The notes: generated by a model not told the origin, from the letters alone. DNA of 64,000 bases from Lysobacter sp. yr284 (GCF_900107375.1 NZ_FNPT01000002.1:1-64000); one strand, 5' to 3'; positions 44,996 through 53,716 are shown, counted from the first letter of the stretch. A program made the numbers and translations.

Positions 44996-45538
44996 ATGCA
45001 CGATTCCGACGCCGTCCCCCTGATCCGCCGCGCCCACGCCGGCGATGCCGATGCGCTCGCCCTGGCCGGCGCGGCGACCTTCCTCGACACCTTCGCCGGC
45101 ATCCTCGACGGCGCCGACATCGTCGCCCACTGCCGCAAGCAGCACGCCGCCGATGCGTATGCGCAGGCCCTGGCCGATCCGGCGACGGCGCTGTGGCTGG
45201 CCGAAAGCGCGGCCGGCGCCGCGCCGGTCGGTTTCGCCATGCTGACGCCGCCGAACCTGCCGCTGGCCGACCTGCGCGCGGACGACCTCGAACTCAAGCG
45301 AATCTACCTGCTGTCGCGCTTCCACGGCGGCGGCACCGGGCGGCGGTTGATGCAGCACGCCATCGACGAGGCGCGCGCGCGCGGCGCCGGCCGGCTGCTG
45401 CTGGGCGTGTACGCCGGCAACGAACGCGCGCTGGCGTTCTATGCGCGCTGCGGTTACGTGCAGGTCGGCGAGCGCGAGTTCCAGGTCGGCGCCCACACCT
45501 ACCACGACGCGATCCTGGCGCTGGAGCTGGCGGCATGA
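44996..45538 (+). CDS. GNAT-family N-acetyltransferase
   Basis: A 180-residue acetyltransferase. The start MHDSDAVPLIRRAHAGDADA leads to the typical N-terminal helix. The acetyl-CoA-binding signature R-x-x-G-x-G/A is in SRFHGGGTGRRLMQHAIDEA, and the beta-4/5 GVYAGNERALAFYARCGYV ends the fold. Substrate unknown. It overlaps the next GNAT gene by 4 bases (ATGA), so the two are co-translated. Confidence 0.88.
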   Translation: MHDSDAVPLIRRAHAGDADALALAGAATFLDTFAGILDGADIVAHCRKQHAADAYAQALADPATALWLAESAAGAAPVGFAMLTPPNLPLADLRADDLELKRIYLLSRFHGGGTGRRLMQHAIDEARARGAGRLLLGVYAGNERALAFYARCGYVQVGEREFQVGAHTYHDAILALELAA

Positions 45539-46155
45539 ACGCGGGCGGCGACGCCGACGCCGGCGCGCAGGACGATCCGCGCGCGCCGACGGTGCACGCG
45601 CTGTGCGAGCAGGACGTGGACGCCGCGGTGGCCTTCGACGGCAGCTTCATCGCGTTCCAGCGCCTGCAGCTGCAACTGCGCGACGGCGCGCTGTGGTGCG
45701 ACCTGGAGTCGTTCGATACCCGGCAACTCGACGAGCCGTACCGCAAGAACTACGGCGACGACGCCGACGCCGAAGGGCTGCGCGATTACCTGCAGCGCGC
45801 CCGCGGCAACACCGCGCCGGATGCGGCCGCGTTCGTCGTGCGCCTGGACGGGCGCGTGGTCGGGCGGCTGATGATGTCGCGCACCTGGAACGGCTTCGCC
45901 TACATCGACGACATCGCCATCGACCGCCTCGCGCGCCGCCGCGGCGCCGGCACGGCGCTGATGCGCGCGGCGCTGGAATGGGCGCGCGAGCGCGGCTATC
46001 CCGGGATCATGCTGGAAACCCAGGACACCAACGTCAACGCCTGCCGCATGTACCTGCGCCACGGCTTCGTGCTCGGCGGCTGCGATCGCTATCACTACGC
46101 CAACGAGCCGGACATCGCGCATGAGACCGCGTTGTTCTGGTATCGGATGTTGTGA
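45535..46155 (+). CDS. GNAT acetyltransferase, streptothricin-acetyltransferase-like
   Basis: A 206-residue protein. The start ATG overlaps the previous stop. The core reads TWNGFAYIDDIAIDRLARRR then GAGTALMRAALEWARERGYP and the C-terminal MLETQDTNVNACRMYLRHGF, which matches the conserved LETQxxNxxAxxFYxxxGF signature of nourseothricin/streptothricin acetyltransferases (Sat). The N-terminal region LDEPYRKNYGDDADA also fits. It may acetylate the beta-lysine of streptothricin-like antibiotics or another amine; environmental Lysobacter-type bacteria meet such compounds. Resistance is not shown. Confidence 0.82.
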   Translation: MNAGGDADAGAQDDPRAPTVHALCEQDVDAAVAFDGSFIAFQRLQLQLRDGALWCDLESFDTRQLDEPYRKNYGDDADAEGLRDYLQRARGNTAPDAAAFVVRLDGRVVGRLMMSRTWNGFAYIDDIAIDRLARRRGAGTALMRAALEWARERGYPGIMLETQDTNVNACRMYLRHGFVLGGCDRYHYANEPDIAHETALFWYRML

Positions 46156-46390
46156 GAATTTGGCCAGCAAAATACGTAGTTTTCTATTCGATGCTGGATT
46201 GAGACTGCATTTTTGATTCATGCCGGCACGCGCGGCATGCGGGTTTGCGCGCATCCTGGCTGCGGGCGTGTTCATCCGATGCAGTCGCGTCGCGTACGTC
46301 ACGGCGAATTGACATCGGCCGCGTCGCAATCGCGCCATTCGGAGCCGGGCGCGAAACCCTCGCGCCGTCCGGGCCAGGGATGGAACGCGC

Positions 46391-47134
46391 ATGGGCGTGG
46401 TGCTGATCGAACGTTGGACCGAGTTCGCCGGCGCGGTGCTGCACCGCATCGATGCCGATGGCAACCGCGCCTATGCCTTCCGCTGCGCGCGGCCGCCGGT
46501 CACCGCCCAGGGCGCGCCCGATGCCTACCACCCCGACGACACCGGCAGCGGCAGCCTGCGCGACAGCGGCTGGCCGGACGGCGCCTGGCGCGAGCGGCTG
46601 GTGCCCGACCCGCACCGGCCGCAGCAGCCGTTGCGCCAGTCCGAGGGCGCCTGCGCCGGCTGTTTCGTCTCGACCACCGCGCTGGCCGACCCGCGCTTTC
46701 CGCGCAGCAATCCGCAGGCCTATCTCGACGCGGGGCGGGTGCCGTATCTGGCCATGCCCGCGGCCTGGCTGGCGCAGCCCGGCGCGGGCGGCGTCGGCGA
46801 CTTCGTCGTCGTCCACGAATGCGCCACCGCGCGCAGCAGCTTCGGCCTGATCGGCGACGCCGGCGGCGGGCGGGCGCTGGGCGAGATGTCCGAGCGCATG
46901 GCCAGCGACCTGTCCGGGATGCGCGCGCACGCGCGCAGCGGCCGCGGCGCGCCGCAGGGGCCGCTGCTGTGCGTGGTGTTTCCCGGCTCGCGGCGCGAAC
47001 CGGCCTGGCCGCTGCGCAATTCGACCCTGCGCGCGCGCTGCGAGCAATTGCTGCGCCCGCTCGGCGGGACGTCGCGGCTGGCGAAGATGGCCGACTCGCT
47101 GGCGGGGCTTCCGGCTTCGCCGCCGGAGGAATAG
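46391..47134 (+). CDS. GH75-like (chitosanase family) candidate protein
   Basis: A 247-residue protein without a signal peptide that I can see. The central part VGDFVVVHECATARSSFGLI then GDAGGGRALGEMSERMASDL resembles the GH75 core: hydrophobic strand with VVH, Asp156 in IGDAG, and Glu165 in LGEMS exactly 9 residues later, the spacing of the catalytic Asp/Glu in fungal chitosanases. The N-terminal third has a C-x2-C (ACAGC) and a polar run. The upstream 46156-46390 gap is AT-richer than the flanks. If it is an intracellular or atypical exported enzyme the true start may differ. Function is inferred only. Confidence 0.55.
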   Translation: MGVVLIERWTEFAGAVLHRIDADGNRAYAFRCARPPVTAQGAPDAYHPDDTGSGSLRDSGWPDGAWRERLVPDPHRPQQPLRQSEGACAGCFVSTTALADPRFPRSNPQAYLDAGRVPYLAMPAAWLAQPGAGGVGDFVVVHECATARSSFGLIGDAGGGRALGEMSERMASDLSGMRAHARSGRGAPQGPLLCVVFPGSRREPAWPLRNSTLRARCEQLLRPLGGTSRLAKMADSLAGLPASPPEE

Positions 47135-47152
47135 ACGCGTTGCGAATTCCAC

Positions 47153-47400
47153 GGTAGGAGCGGCGCAAGCCGCGACTGCGCCACTGCGCGTGCGGCGCAG
47201 GTCGCGGCAATCGGGCCGCATTTCTTCGTCCTGCGCGGTGAGCTTGTTGCACCGCGGTCGCGGCTTGCGCCGCTCCTACAGGGGGATTGCGCACCTCGCT
47301 CGTTCGCTGGATGGCCGCGGCTCAACCGGCACACCGTCTGCCGCGTTCCGCGAAGCCCGACTGCAGGAGCGGCGCAAGCCGCGACCGCGCCACCGCACTT
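47153..47400. repeat. GTAGGAGCGGCGC repeats between the GH75-like and MTase genes
   Basis: An inverted pair at 47153-47183 and 47252-47282 is followed by a lone arm at about 47361-47392. The gap 47135-47529 holds no supported gene. Confidence 0.75.
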
Positions 47401-47529
47401 GCGAGGCAGGCCCGCAGTAGCCGAGTCGCGCTTGCGGCCCACGCGCCGGCGACGACGTCGCGCCGCCTCGCACAACGCCCTGAGCGCACCCGGCCGCCAC
47501 CTGCGCCGCGCCCGCAACCGGGCCTCGAT

Positions 47530-48600
47530 TCAACGCGGGACTTGGTGCGCGGCCTGATCGGCCAGCGACAGGTCCAGGCGCACCAGCCGGCCCAGCCGGT
47601 CGCGGCGTTGCGCGCGCAGGTACCAGTGCTCGCGCAGGCGCGGCAGGCGCAGCGGCGGGTGCACGGGTTCGCCCCACAGGGTCAGTTCGTAGCGGCGTTC
47701 GTGCAGCCACCACAGCAGGCGGTCGAACTCGGCCTGGTCGTCGGGCAGCAGCAGGTCGGCGTCGGCGGGTTCCGGCGCGCCGGGCTCGGCCAGCCAGCGC
47801 GGGTAGCTGCCGTACAGCGCGAACGCGAATCCGGCCTCGCGCAGCGCTTGCAGCTCATCGGCGGTGCTGTCGAGGCAGACGCGTTCGCGCTGCTTCTGGA
47901 ACACCAGCGCGTATTCGTGGCTGCGGTCGGTGGATGCGTCGCCGGGCGCCAGCGGCCGCGGCTCGCGGGCGTAGCACAGCAGGCGCTCTTCGCGCGCCAC
48001 GAACAACGCGCCGAGGATCCGCGCCAGGTCCCAGGCCAGCGGCAGCGTGCGGCCGCCGAGGTTCGGGTTCTCGGCCATGGCGATGCAGTAGCCGCCCTCG
48101 GGCAGGGCCGCGCACACGGCGTGGAAGATGTCGCGCAGGCGCTGCAGGTAGGCCTCGTAGTCGCGCTCGAGATAGAGCTGGCCGGCGTCGGCGGCGGGCG
48201 CGCCGGCGCGGTCCGGCCAGCGGCAGCCGAAGTAGGGCACGTTGGTCAGGCACAGCCCGAACGGCAGCGGCGCCGGCGCAACCGGCAGGCCGCCCACGGC
48301 GACCGGCGCGTCGATGCCGTGGCGTTGCAGCCGCTCGCGCGCCAGTTGCGCGCGCGCCGGGTCGATCTCCAGCCCGCAGCCGCGGCGGCCTTCGAGCGCG
48401 GCGGCGAGCAAGGTGGTGGCGAAGCCGCAGAACGGGTCGAACACGCGCGCGCCGGGCGCGGCGTAGTGGCGCACGAACGGGCGCATCTGCGCGACCCAGC
48501 CGCAGTCGCGGCCGCCGAACGCATCGCGCGCGCGCAGGTCGTCGGGCAGCTGCAGGTGCGGCGGGTCCGGCTCCAGCACCAGCCAGCTGCGGCTATCCAT
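47530..48600 (-). CDS. DNA/RNA-methylase-like protein with C-terminal nucleotidyltransferase-like domain
   Basis: A 356-residue two-part protein. The N-terminal part has a class I methyltransferase fold: SAM motif DPFCGFATT at 55-63, an acidic LEID at 77-80, and TNVPYF at 119-124 in the place of the (D/N/S)PPY motif of N6-adenine and N4-cytosine methylases. HEYALVF at about 228 resembles the last strand of those enzymes. The C-terminal part (about 246-356) fits the nucleotidyltransferase pattern: Gly264-Ser265, then Asp280-Ala-Asp282 followed by LLL, and Asp343 in RLDLSL. The start at 48600 overlaps the radical SAM stop by 8 bases, so they form an operon. No target is known. Confidence 0.75.
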   Translation of the reverse strand: MDSRSWLVLEPDPPHLQLPDDLRARDAFGGRDCGWVAQMRPFVRHYAAPGARVFDPFCGFATTLLAAALEGRRGCGLEIDPARAQLARERLQRHGIDAPVAVGGLPVAPAPLPFGLCLTNVPYFGCRWPDRAGAPAADAGQLYLERDYEAYLQRLRDIFHAVCAALPEGGYCIAMAENPNLGGRTLPLAWDLARILGALFVAREERLLCYAREPRPLAPGDASTDRSHEYALVFQKQRERVCLDSTADELQALREAGFAFALYGSYPRWLAEPGAPEPADADLLLPDDQAEFDRLLWWLHERRYELTLWGEPVHPPLRLPRLREHWYLRAQRRDRLGRLVRLDLSLADQAAHQVPR

Positions 48601-49792
48601 CGGCGCGCTCCGCGAGGCCGGCGTTTGCGTCCGCCCCGCCGCCGGCGTCGCCGCGCGCGGGCGTGTCCGCGCCGGGCGGCCACAGCACGTCGCGGTCGGG
48701 TTGCCAGCCGGCGCAGAGCCGGCCGTTGCCGTGGAACACCAGCTTGTAGATGTCGCCGGAGGCGTGGCGGCGGTGCATCGCGGCATAGTCGGAGGCTTCG
48801 AACACCACCTCCAGGCCGCTGCGCGGCTCGCGCAGGCGCAGGTTCCAGAAGTAATAGCCTTCGGTGATGCGCTGCGGCGTCAACTGCGGCCACCACGGCG
48901 CGTCCATGCACGCCGACAGCACCTGTTCGATCGGCACCCGCCCGGCTTCGAGATAGCGCGCGGTGGCGTTGTCGCGATAGCCCGGGCCCAGGCGCGAGAA
49001 CTCGCGGAAGATCACCGTGCCGGCGCCGCAGGCGCGGGCCCAGTCGAGGTAGGCGCGCACACCGTCGGCGTCGTCGATGCCGCCGCGCTGGACGATGCAG
49101 ACCTGGCGCAGCGGCAGCGCTTCGGACAGCCGGCGCGCCACGCGCGCGAACGCGGCGCCGTCGGCGATGGCCTCGCCGTCACGGAAACGCATGATGGCCT
49201 GGTTGCGCGCGGCGTCGTGGTGATGCCGCGACAACTCCAGCCACGACAAACCGAATGCGCGCAGGGCGGCGATCAACTCCTCGCCGCGGCCGCGGGCGAA
49301 GCCGGCGCCGTTGCTGTAGAGCACGCGCTCCTCCACTTGCACCCCGTCGCGTTCGGCCGCGGCCAGCGTCGCCAGCAGGCGCAGGAACCAGTCTTCGTCG
49401 TCGCTGGATTCCAGCCCCGACAGCGACCACGACAGCGGCAGCCCGCGCAGTTGCGTCAGCGCCGCGCTCAGGCGCTCGAAATGATCGGGGCCGGGGCGCA
49501 GGGTCTGCGCCATCGCGCCGGCGTCGAGCAGGCGCAGGTTTTCCGAACAGAACAGGCACCGCGCCGAGCACGGCCGCGCGGCGGCGTAAGGGGTGAAGGT
49601 GACGGGTTGGGCGACGCGGTAGCGGCGTTCGCCGATGCGGTGCTCGCGCCAACGCGCGGCATCGTGTTCGCCCGGCGCGCGCCGGGCCAGCTGCGGCGTG
49701 GTCGCGCGCAGGCGCTGGAACAGGGAAGAGGCCGCGCTGAGCGGGAGCGTGCCCGGGTCGGCGGTCGCTAGCCCTTCGACAGGGGCTGGCAT
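48593..49792 (-). CDS. Radical SAM protein
   Basis: A 399-residue enzyme with the 4Fe-4S motif C75-x3-C79-x2-C82 (PCSARCLFC). A beta/alpha barrel follows, with a GE-like LSWSLSGLESSDDEDW stretch and VCIVQRGGIDD, HHHDAARNQ between. C-terminal residues about 300-370 form a compact domain with EGYYFWNLRLREPRSGLEVV and YKLVFHGNGRLC. It starts about 70 residues before the Cys motif. It immediately precedes the MTase-NTase gene (8-base overlap). Substrate unknown; the pair may modify a nucleic acid or a nucleotide. Confidence 0.82.
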   Translation of the reverse strand: MPAPVEGLATADPGTLPLSAASSLFQRLRATTPQLARRAPGEHDAARWREHRIGERRYRVAQPVTFTPYAAARPCSARCLFCSENLRLLDAGAMAQTLRPGPDHFERLSAALTQLRGLPLSWSLSGLESSDDEDWFLRLLATLAAAERDGVQVEERVLYSNGAGFARGRGEELIAALRAFGLSWLELSRHHHDAARNQAIMRFRDGEAIADGAAFARVARRLSEALPLRQVCIVQRGGIDDADGVRAYLDWARACGAGTVIFREFSRLGPGYRDNATARYLEAGRVPIEQVLSACMDAPWWPQLTPQRITEGYYFWNLRLREPRSGLEVVFEASDYAAMHRRHASGDIYKLVFHGNGRLCAGWQPDRDVLWPPGADTPARGDAGGGADANAGLAERADG

Positions 49793-49825
49793 CGGGTTCG
49801 TCCTGGAATCCGTGGCGGGTGGGTT

Positions 49826-49926
49826 GCCCTCACCCTAGCCCTCTCCCGCAAGCGAGAGAGGGGACTGTACGCGGCGGCCGCAAAGCGTTGCGGCTCTTGA
49901 GCCCCTCTACCGCTCGCGGGAGAGGG
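49826..49926. repeat. Inverted CCCTCTCCCGC repeat
   Basis: CCCTCTCCCGCAAGCGAGAGAGGGG at the left and CCCCTCTACCGCTCGCGGGAGAGGGG at the right each fold on themselves and pair with each other. This repeat type is common in Xanthomonadaceae and pseudomonads. It lies between nadV and the radical SAM gene and may separate their transcripts. Confidence 0.8.
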
Positions 49927-49943
49927 GCAGCGCGAGCGCCGCT

Positions 49944-51368
49944 TCAAAGCCGAGCCGCGTTCGCCCGTTCCCGCACCTGCGCGAACGTCCAATCCTCGAC
50001 CAGCCGGCCGTCCTCCCACACCGTCACCATCGCGTCCTCGTAGCCCACCGGCTTGGCCGCGGCTTCCAGCGACGGCGCATCCGCAGGCACCGGCACGGTC
50101 TTGAAGTGGCCGTATTCGCGATGGCGCAGCAAGGTCATGCGGCCGCGCTTGCTCGACTTGCCCTTGTCGGTGACCGGGTCCTTGTAGACGTCGATCCATT
50201 CGCCGTCCACGCGCGCCGCCGAGCACTTCAGCGCGAACTTCTGGGTGTCGCGGTCGAGCCGCTGCAGCAGCGCGCCGCCCATGCCGAAGGCGAGGTTGTC
50301 GGTGGCGTAGCCGTAGCTGGTCGCGCGTTCCAGGATTGCGCGGATGCTGGTCGGGTTGATGCCGTCGCCCTGGATCACCCGCACGTGGTTGAGCACCTTG
50401 TAGCCCTTGCCGTTGACGGTGTGGCCGAAGGCTTCGTCGAGCAGGGTCAGGCACTGGTGCACGACATCGACCGGGTCGCCCGAGTCCGGGCGCACCACCA
50501 AGGTCGCGCCCGAGGCGATCACCTGCTCGCGCAGGGTCTTGCCCCAATGCTCGCGGATCGCGTGGAAGATGTCGTAGCTGTCCGACACCACCGCGACGAT
50601 CGCGCCGGGCTTGGCGAACTGGTCGAGCATGTTGCGGTAGGCGTCGACCTCGCGTTCGCGGCCCCAGCTGGTGATGGTGCTGTGCTCGGCCGCCGGAATC
50701 GAATAGCCGGCCATCGGCTCGTGGTAATAGCGCTTGGCCAGCAGCAGGCCGGAGACGGTGTCGGTGCCGAGGAAGTTGACCAGGTGCGCGGCGCCGCCGA
50801 GCGCGGCCGATTCGGTGCTGGATACGCCGCGCGCGCCGAAGTCGTGCAGCTTGAACGGCAGCTGGCCTTCCGGATCGTCGCTGGTGCGTTCCAGGAACTG
50901 GCGGATGGTCTGCTTGGCGTGCCAGCTGATCGTGGCCACCGTCACCGGGTACCACAGGCGCAGCAGCAGGGTTTCCAGGTACGACGGCACCCAATAGGCC
51001 TGCGGGTCGGTCGATTCGATCGTCACCAGCGCCTGGTGCGTCGGCACCACCGTGCCTTCGGGCACGGCGCGGACCCGGATCGGCATCAGCCCCTGGTGGT
51101 GGTCGACGATGTAGCGCCAGCCGGCCTCGTTGAACGGTTCGCCGTGCGCGGCGTACAGGTCGCGCGCTTCGTCGATGTCGGCATGGGTGACCGGCTTGGC
51201 CAGGTATTCCTTGAGGATCGCCTGCAGGCCGAAGAACACCGTGCGGTCGTACACGCCGCCGCGCGATTCGATGTAGAAGAACGTCGCATCGGTGCCGGGC
51301 GGGTACTGCAGCCAGTGGCTGGCCTTGTAGCTGTCGGTGTTGAGCAGCAGGTTGTCGAGGCATTGCAT
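49944..51368 (-). CDS. nadV: Nicotinamide phosphoribosyltransferase
   Basis: Makes nicotinamide mononucleotide from nicotinamide and PRPP. Length 474 and motifs fit the NAMPT/NadV family rather than PncB: YKASHWLQYPPGT at the start, HDFGARGVSSTESA, VSDSYDIF, VVRPDSGDPVDVV, and GDGINPTSIR. It is upstream of a nadM-Nudix gene in transcription order reversed: the nadM-Nudix gene (51445-52503) lies first and nadV 76 bases after it, so they form a salvage operon nicotinamide to NMN to NAD+. A PncA deamidase is not needed. Confidence 0.95.
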   Translation of the reverse strand: MQCLDNLLLNTDSYKASHWLQYPPGTDATFFYIESRGGVYDRTVFFGLQAILKEYLAKPVTHADIDEARDLYAAHGEPFNEAGWRYIVDHHQGLMPIRVRAVPEGTVVPTHQALVTIESTDPQAYWVPSYLETLLLRLWYPVTVATISWHAKQTIRQFLERTSDDPEGQLPFKLHDFGARGVSSTESAALGGAAHLVNFLGTDTVSGLLLAKRYYHEPMAGYSIPAAEHSTITSWGREREVDAYRNMLDQFAKPGAIVAVVSDSYDIFHAIREHWGKTLREQVIASGATLVVRPDSGDPVDVVHQCLTLLDEAFGHTVNGKGYKVLNHVRVIQGDGINPTSIRAILERATSYGYATDNLAFGMGGALLQRLDRDTQKFALKCSAARVDGEWIDVYKDPVTDKGKSSKRGRMTLLRHREYGHFKTVPVPADAPSLEAAAKPVGYEDAMVTVWEDGRLVEDWTFAQVRERANAARL

Positions 51369-51444
51369 GACGGGAAGCTCCTTCGCGTCGGGTGTGGCCG
51401 GCGGTCTGTCCGCCGGCGGGAGGGCCGGGCGGTGCGCGATGCGC

Positions 51445-52503
51445 TCAGCCGCGGCCCAGGAAGTATTCGAGGATGTGCAGGTGGTCTTCGAACAGCTGCG
51501 GGCTCATCTCCAGCGCCTCGCTGACCGGGAACCAGCGCGCCTTGTCGGCGTCGTCGCCGCCGCGCACCTGCGGCAGTTCGCCGGCCGGGAAGTCGAAGTG
51601 GAAGGCGTGGGTGATGGTGCGGCCGCGCGCGCTGCGTTCGGGATGGTCGAACACGCGTTCGCCCTTGATCGAGCCCTTGAGCACCGCCAGCGGCACTTTC
51701 AGCCGGGTTTCCTCGCGCAGTTCGCGCAGGCAGGCCTCGAGCAGGCTTTCGTGCTGGCCGACGAAACCGCCCGGCAGCGCCCACAGGCCGCGGCCCGGCT
51801 CGGCGCGGCGGCGCACCAGCAGCACGTGGCCGGAATGCACCACCACGGCATCGGTGGTGACGAAGGTCGGCGCGTACGGCGCATCGGCCCAGGCCGCGCG
51901 GTACTGCTCGATGAACTGGTACTCGGCGACCAGCTGCTTGAACGCCGGCGAGCTCTTGCGGAACGCCTCGAGCATGTCGAACACCGGCGCCGGCACGTTG
52001 GCGCGGATCAGCATCAGCCCGCCGTGGCTGTCGAGCTGGTTGGCCTCGAACAGGTACTTGCGCAGCTCGGTGGCCGACAGCGTGGCGGTGTGGTTGACGT
52101 CGACCAGCGGCCACTGCGGGAATTCGCGCAGGTAATAGCTGGAGGCGTCCTTGTCCATGCCGATCAGGCCGATGCGCGCATCCGCCGCGCCGCCGTCGGC
52201 GCGCACCGCCTCGGCGACGCTGCGCTGGACGTTGGCGATCCACTGGCTCTCGTTGTAGAGGTGGTCGCGCAGCGGGCGCACGATCAGGCGGTCGGCGCTG
52301 TCGGCGAGCGCGGCCTGGATCATCACCGCGCGCTCGGCGACGGTGAACGGGTTCTTGACGGTGCGGGGAGTGTCGGCGGAACCGACCAGGAAGACGACCT
52401 TGGCGGCCTTGCCCAGCGCGTGGCGGGCGACGGCGGCGTGGCCGTTGTGGAAGGGCTCGAAGCGGCCGATGAAGACGAGGTAATCGTATTGCTGCAGTGC
52501 CAT
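51445..52503 (-). CDS. nadM: Bifunctional NMN adenylyltransferase / Nudix hydrolase
   Basis: A 352-residue fusion. Residues 1-180 are an NadM-type nucleotidyltransferase with GRFEPFHNGH at residues 13-22 and an ISSxxxR-like C-terminal motif equivalent. Residues about 205-340 are a Nudix domain with the box GGFVGQHESLLEACLRELREE (part of GX5EX7REUXEEXGU). It adenylylates NMN to NAD+ and probably hydrolyses ADP-ribose or NAD-related pyrophosphates. It is transcribed ahead of nadV, 76 bases between genes. The start at 52503 (MALQQYDYLVFIGRF) is the only good choice. Confidence 0.93.
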   Translation of the reverse strand: MALQQYDYLVFIGRFEPFHNGHAAVARHALGKAAKVVFLVGSADTPRTVKNPFTVAERAVMIQAALADSADRLIVRPLRDHLYNESQWIANVQRSVAEAVRADGGAADARIGLIGMDKDASSYYLREFPQWPLVDVNHTATLSATELRKYLFEANQLDSHGGLMLIRANVPAPVFDMLEAFRKSSPAFKQLVAEYQFIEQYRAAWADAPYAPTFVTTDAVVVHSGHVLLVRRRAEPGRGLWALPGGFVGQHESLLEACLRELREETRLKVPLAVLKGSIKGERVFDHPERSARGRTITHAFHFDFPAGELPQVRGGDDADKARWFPVSEALEMSPQLFEDHLHILEYFLGRG

Positions 52504-52717
52504 GAGAATCCCTCACGGAGTTGAAGTGGCCGGCGGTCTGTCCGCTGGCGTATGGCGAATGCTACGCCGATGCGAAGCGCCGTCAAGTGCCGCGCGTCGC
52601 CGCGGCGGACGCCGGAGAATTCCGCCAACGGCCGGCTCGAGGCGGCCGCTTCGCTGCGGCCGGCGCGGCCGGTGTCGTGGAGATCGCTACAATCGCGAAA
52701 AGCAAGGGAGGGCGACG

Positions 52718-53716
52718 ATGGCGATGCAGGTTCCGCAGTACTGGGCCGAGGCGCGGGTGCAGGAGAAATTCGGGCGCGGGCATGTCTCCGGACGGGTTTC
52801 GCTGACGGTGCGTCGCTTCGGTTGGTCCGATGCCAGCCAGTCCGAGGCCCAGGCCATGGCCGAGGCGCGCGTGCGCGATGCGTTCGAGCGCATCCTCGCC
52901 GGCGAGAAACTGCCGCGCAACGAGCCGCGCGTGCCTTACGACGCCGAAGGCCTGCCGATCCGCGAGGAAATCGTCGCCCGTTACGGCAACGAAGTGATCA
53001 CCCGCAACAGCTACGGCGCGCGTTGCCTCAACTCACCCGACGTGTTGTTCGCCGACGTCGACTTCAAGCCGCTTCCGCCGGTGCGCCTGGGCGGGCCGAT
53101 GGCCGCGCTCTCGCTCGCCGCCGGCGTGGCCTGCGGCGTGCTGGTCCACCCGGTCGCCGGCATCGTCGCCGCGATCGCGACGCTGCTGGCGATCGGCATG
53201 GTCCGCGCGAAGCATGCGCGGCGCCGTGACCGCATCGAAGGCGGCGGGCCGGAGGCGCGCGCGCTGGCGCCGGTCAAGGCCTTCGTCGCGGCCAATCCGG
53301 ACTGGCACCTGCGCGTCTACCGCACGCCCAACGGTTTTCGCCTGCTGGCGATGCACCGCACCTTCGATCCGCTCGACCCGCAGGTGAACGCATTCTTCGA
53401 AGCGATCGGCGCGGATTCGTACTACGCGCTGTCGTGCAGGCACCAACACTGCTTCCGCGCGCGCGTCAGCGGCAAGCCGTGGCGCATGGGCCTGCGCGAA
53501 CACATGCCGTACCGGCGCAGCGCCTGGCCGATCGCCGACGAACACCGCCCCGAGCGCGAGCGCTGGGTGGCCGAGTATGAGCGCAAGGCCGAAGGCTTCG
53601 CCGCCTGCCGCTTCGTCGAAAGGCTGGGCGGCCGCGATTACGTATCGGCGACGCAGTCGGTGCAGCGCTTGCACGACGATCTGTGCAGCGCGACGCGCGA
53701 CCTGCCGATGGCCTGA
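52718..53716 (+). CDS. Conserved membrane protein with FRARxxxKPWR motif
   Basis: A 332-residue protein. A hydrophobic segment at about 126-160 (MAALSLAAGVACGVLVHPVA then GIVAAIATLLAIGMV) forms two helices. The C-terminal half carries DSYYALSCRHQHCFRARVSG and KPWR at 246-256, a motif I recall from an uncharacterised family found in bacteria, algae and plants. GGGAG precedes the ATG at 52718; a second ATG two codons on is possible. The surrounding divergent nadM gene has no known link. Catalytic role unknown. Confidence 0.7.
   Translation: MAMQVPQYWAEARVQEKFGRGHVSGRVSLTVRRFGWSDASQSEAQAMAEARVRDAFERILAGEKLPRNEPRVPYDAEGLPIREEIVARYGNEVITRNSYGARCLNSPDVLFADVDFKPLPPVRLGGPMAALSLAAGVACGVLVHPVAGIVAAIATLLAIGMVRAKHARRRDRIEGGGPEARALAPVKAFVAANPDWHLRVYRTPNGFRLLAMHRTFDPLDPQVNAFFEAIGADSYYALSCRHQHCFRARVSGKPWRMGLREHMPYRRSAWPIADEHRPERERWVAEYERKAEGFAACRFVERLGGRDYVSATQSVQRLHDDLCSATRDLPMA

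Noticed and set aside
49944-52503. NAD-salvage pair as a phage-type NAD reconstitution (NARP) locus
   Set aside because: The genes look like a normal chromosomal NadV and NadM-Nudix operon with typical lengths and high GC, and no phage genes are near.
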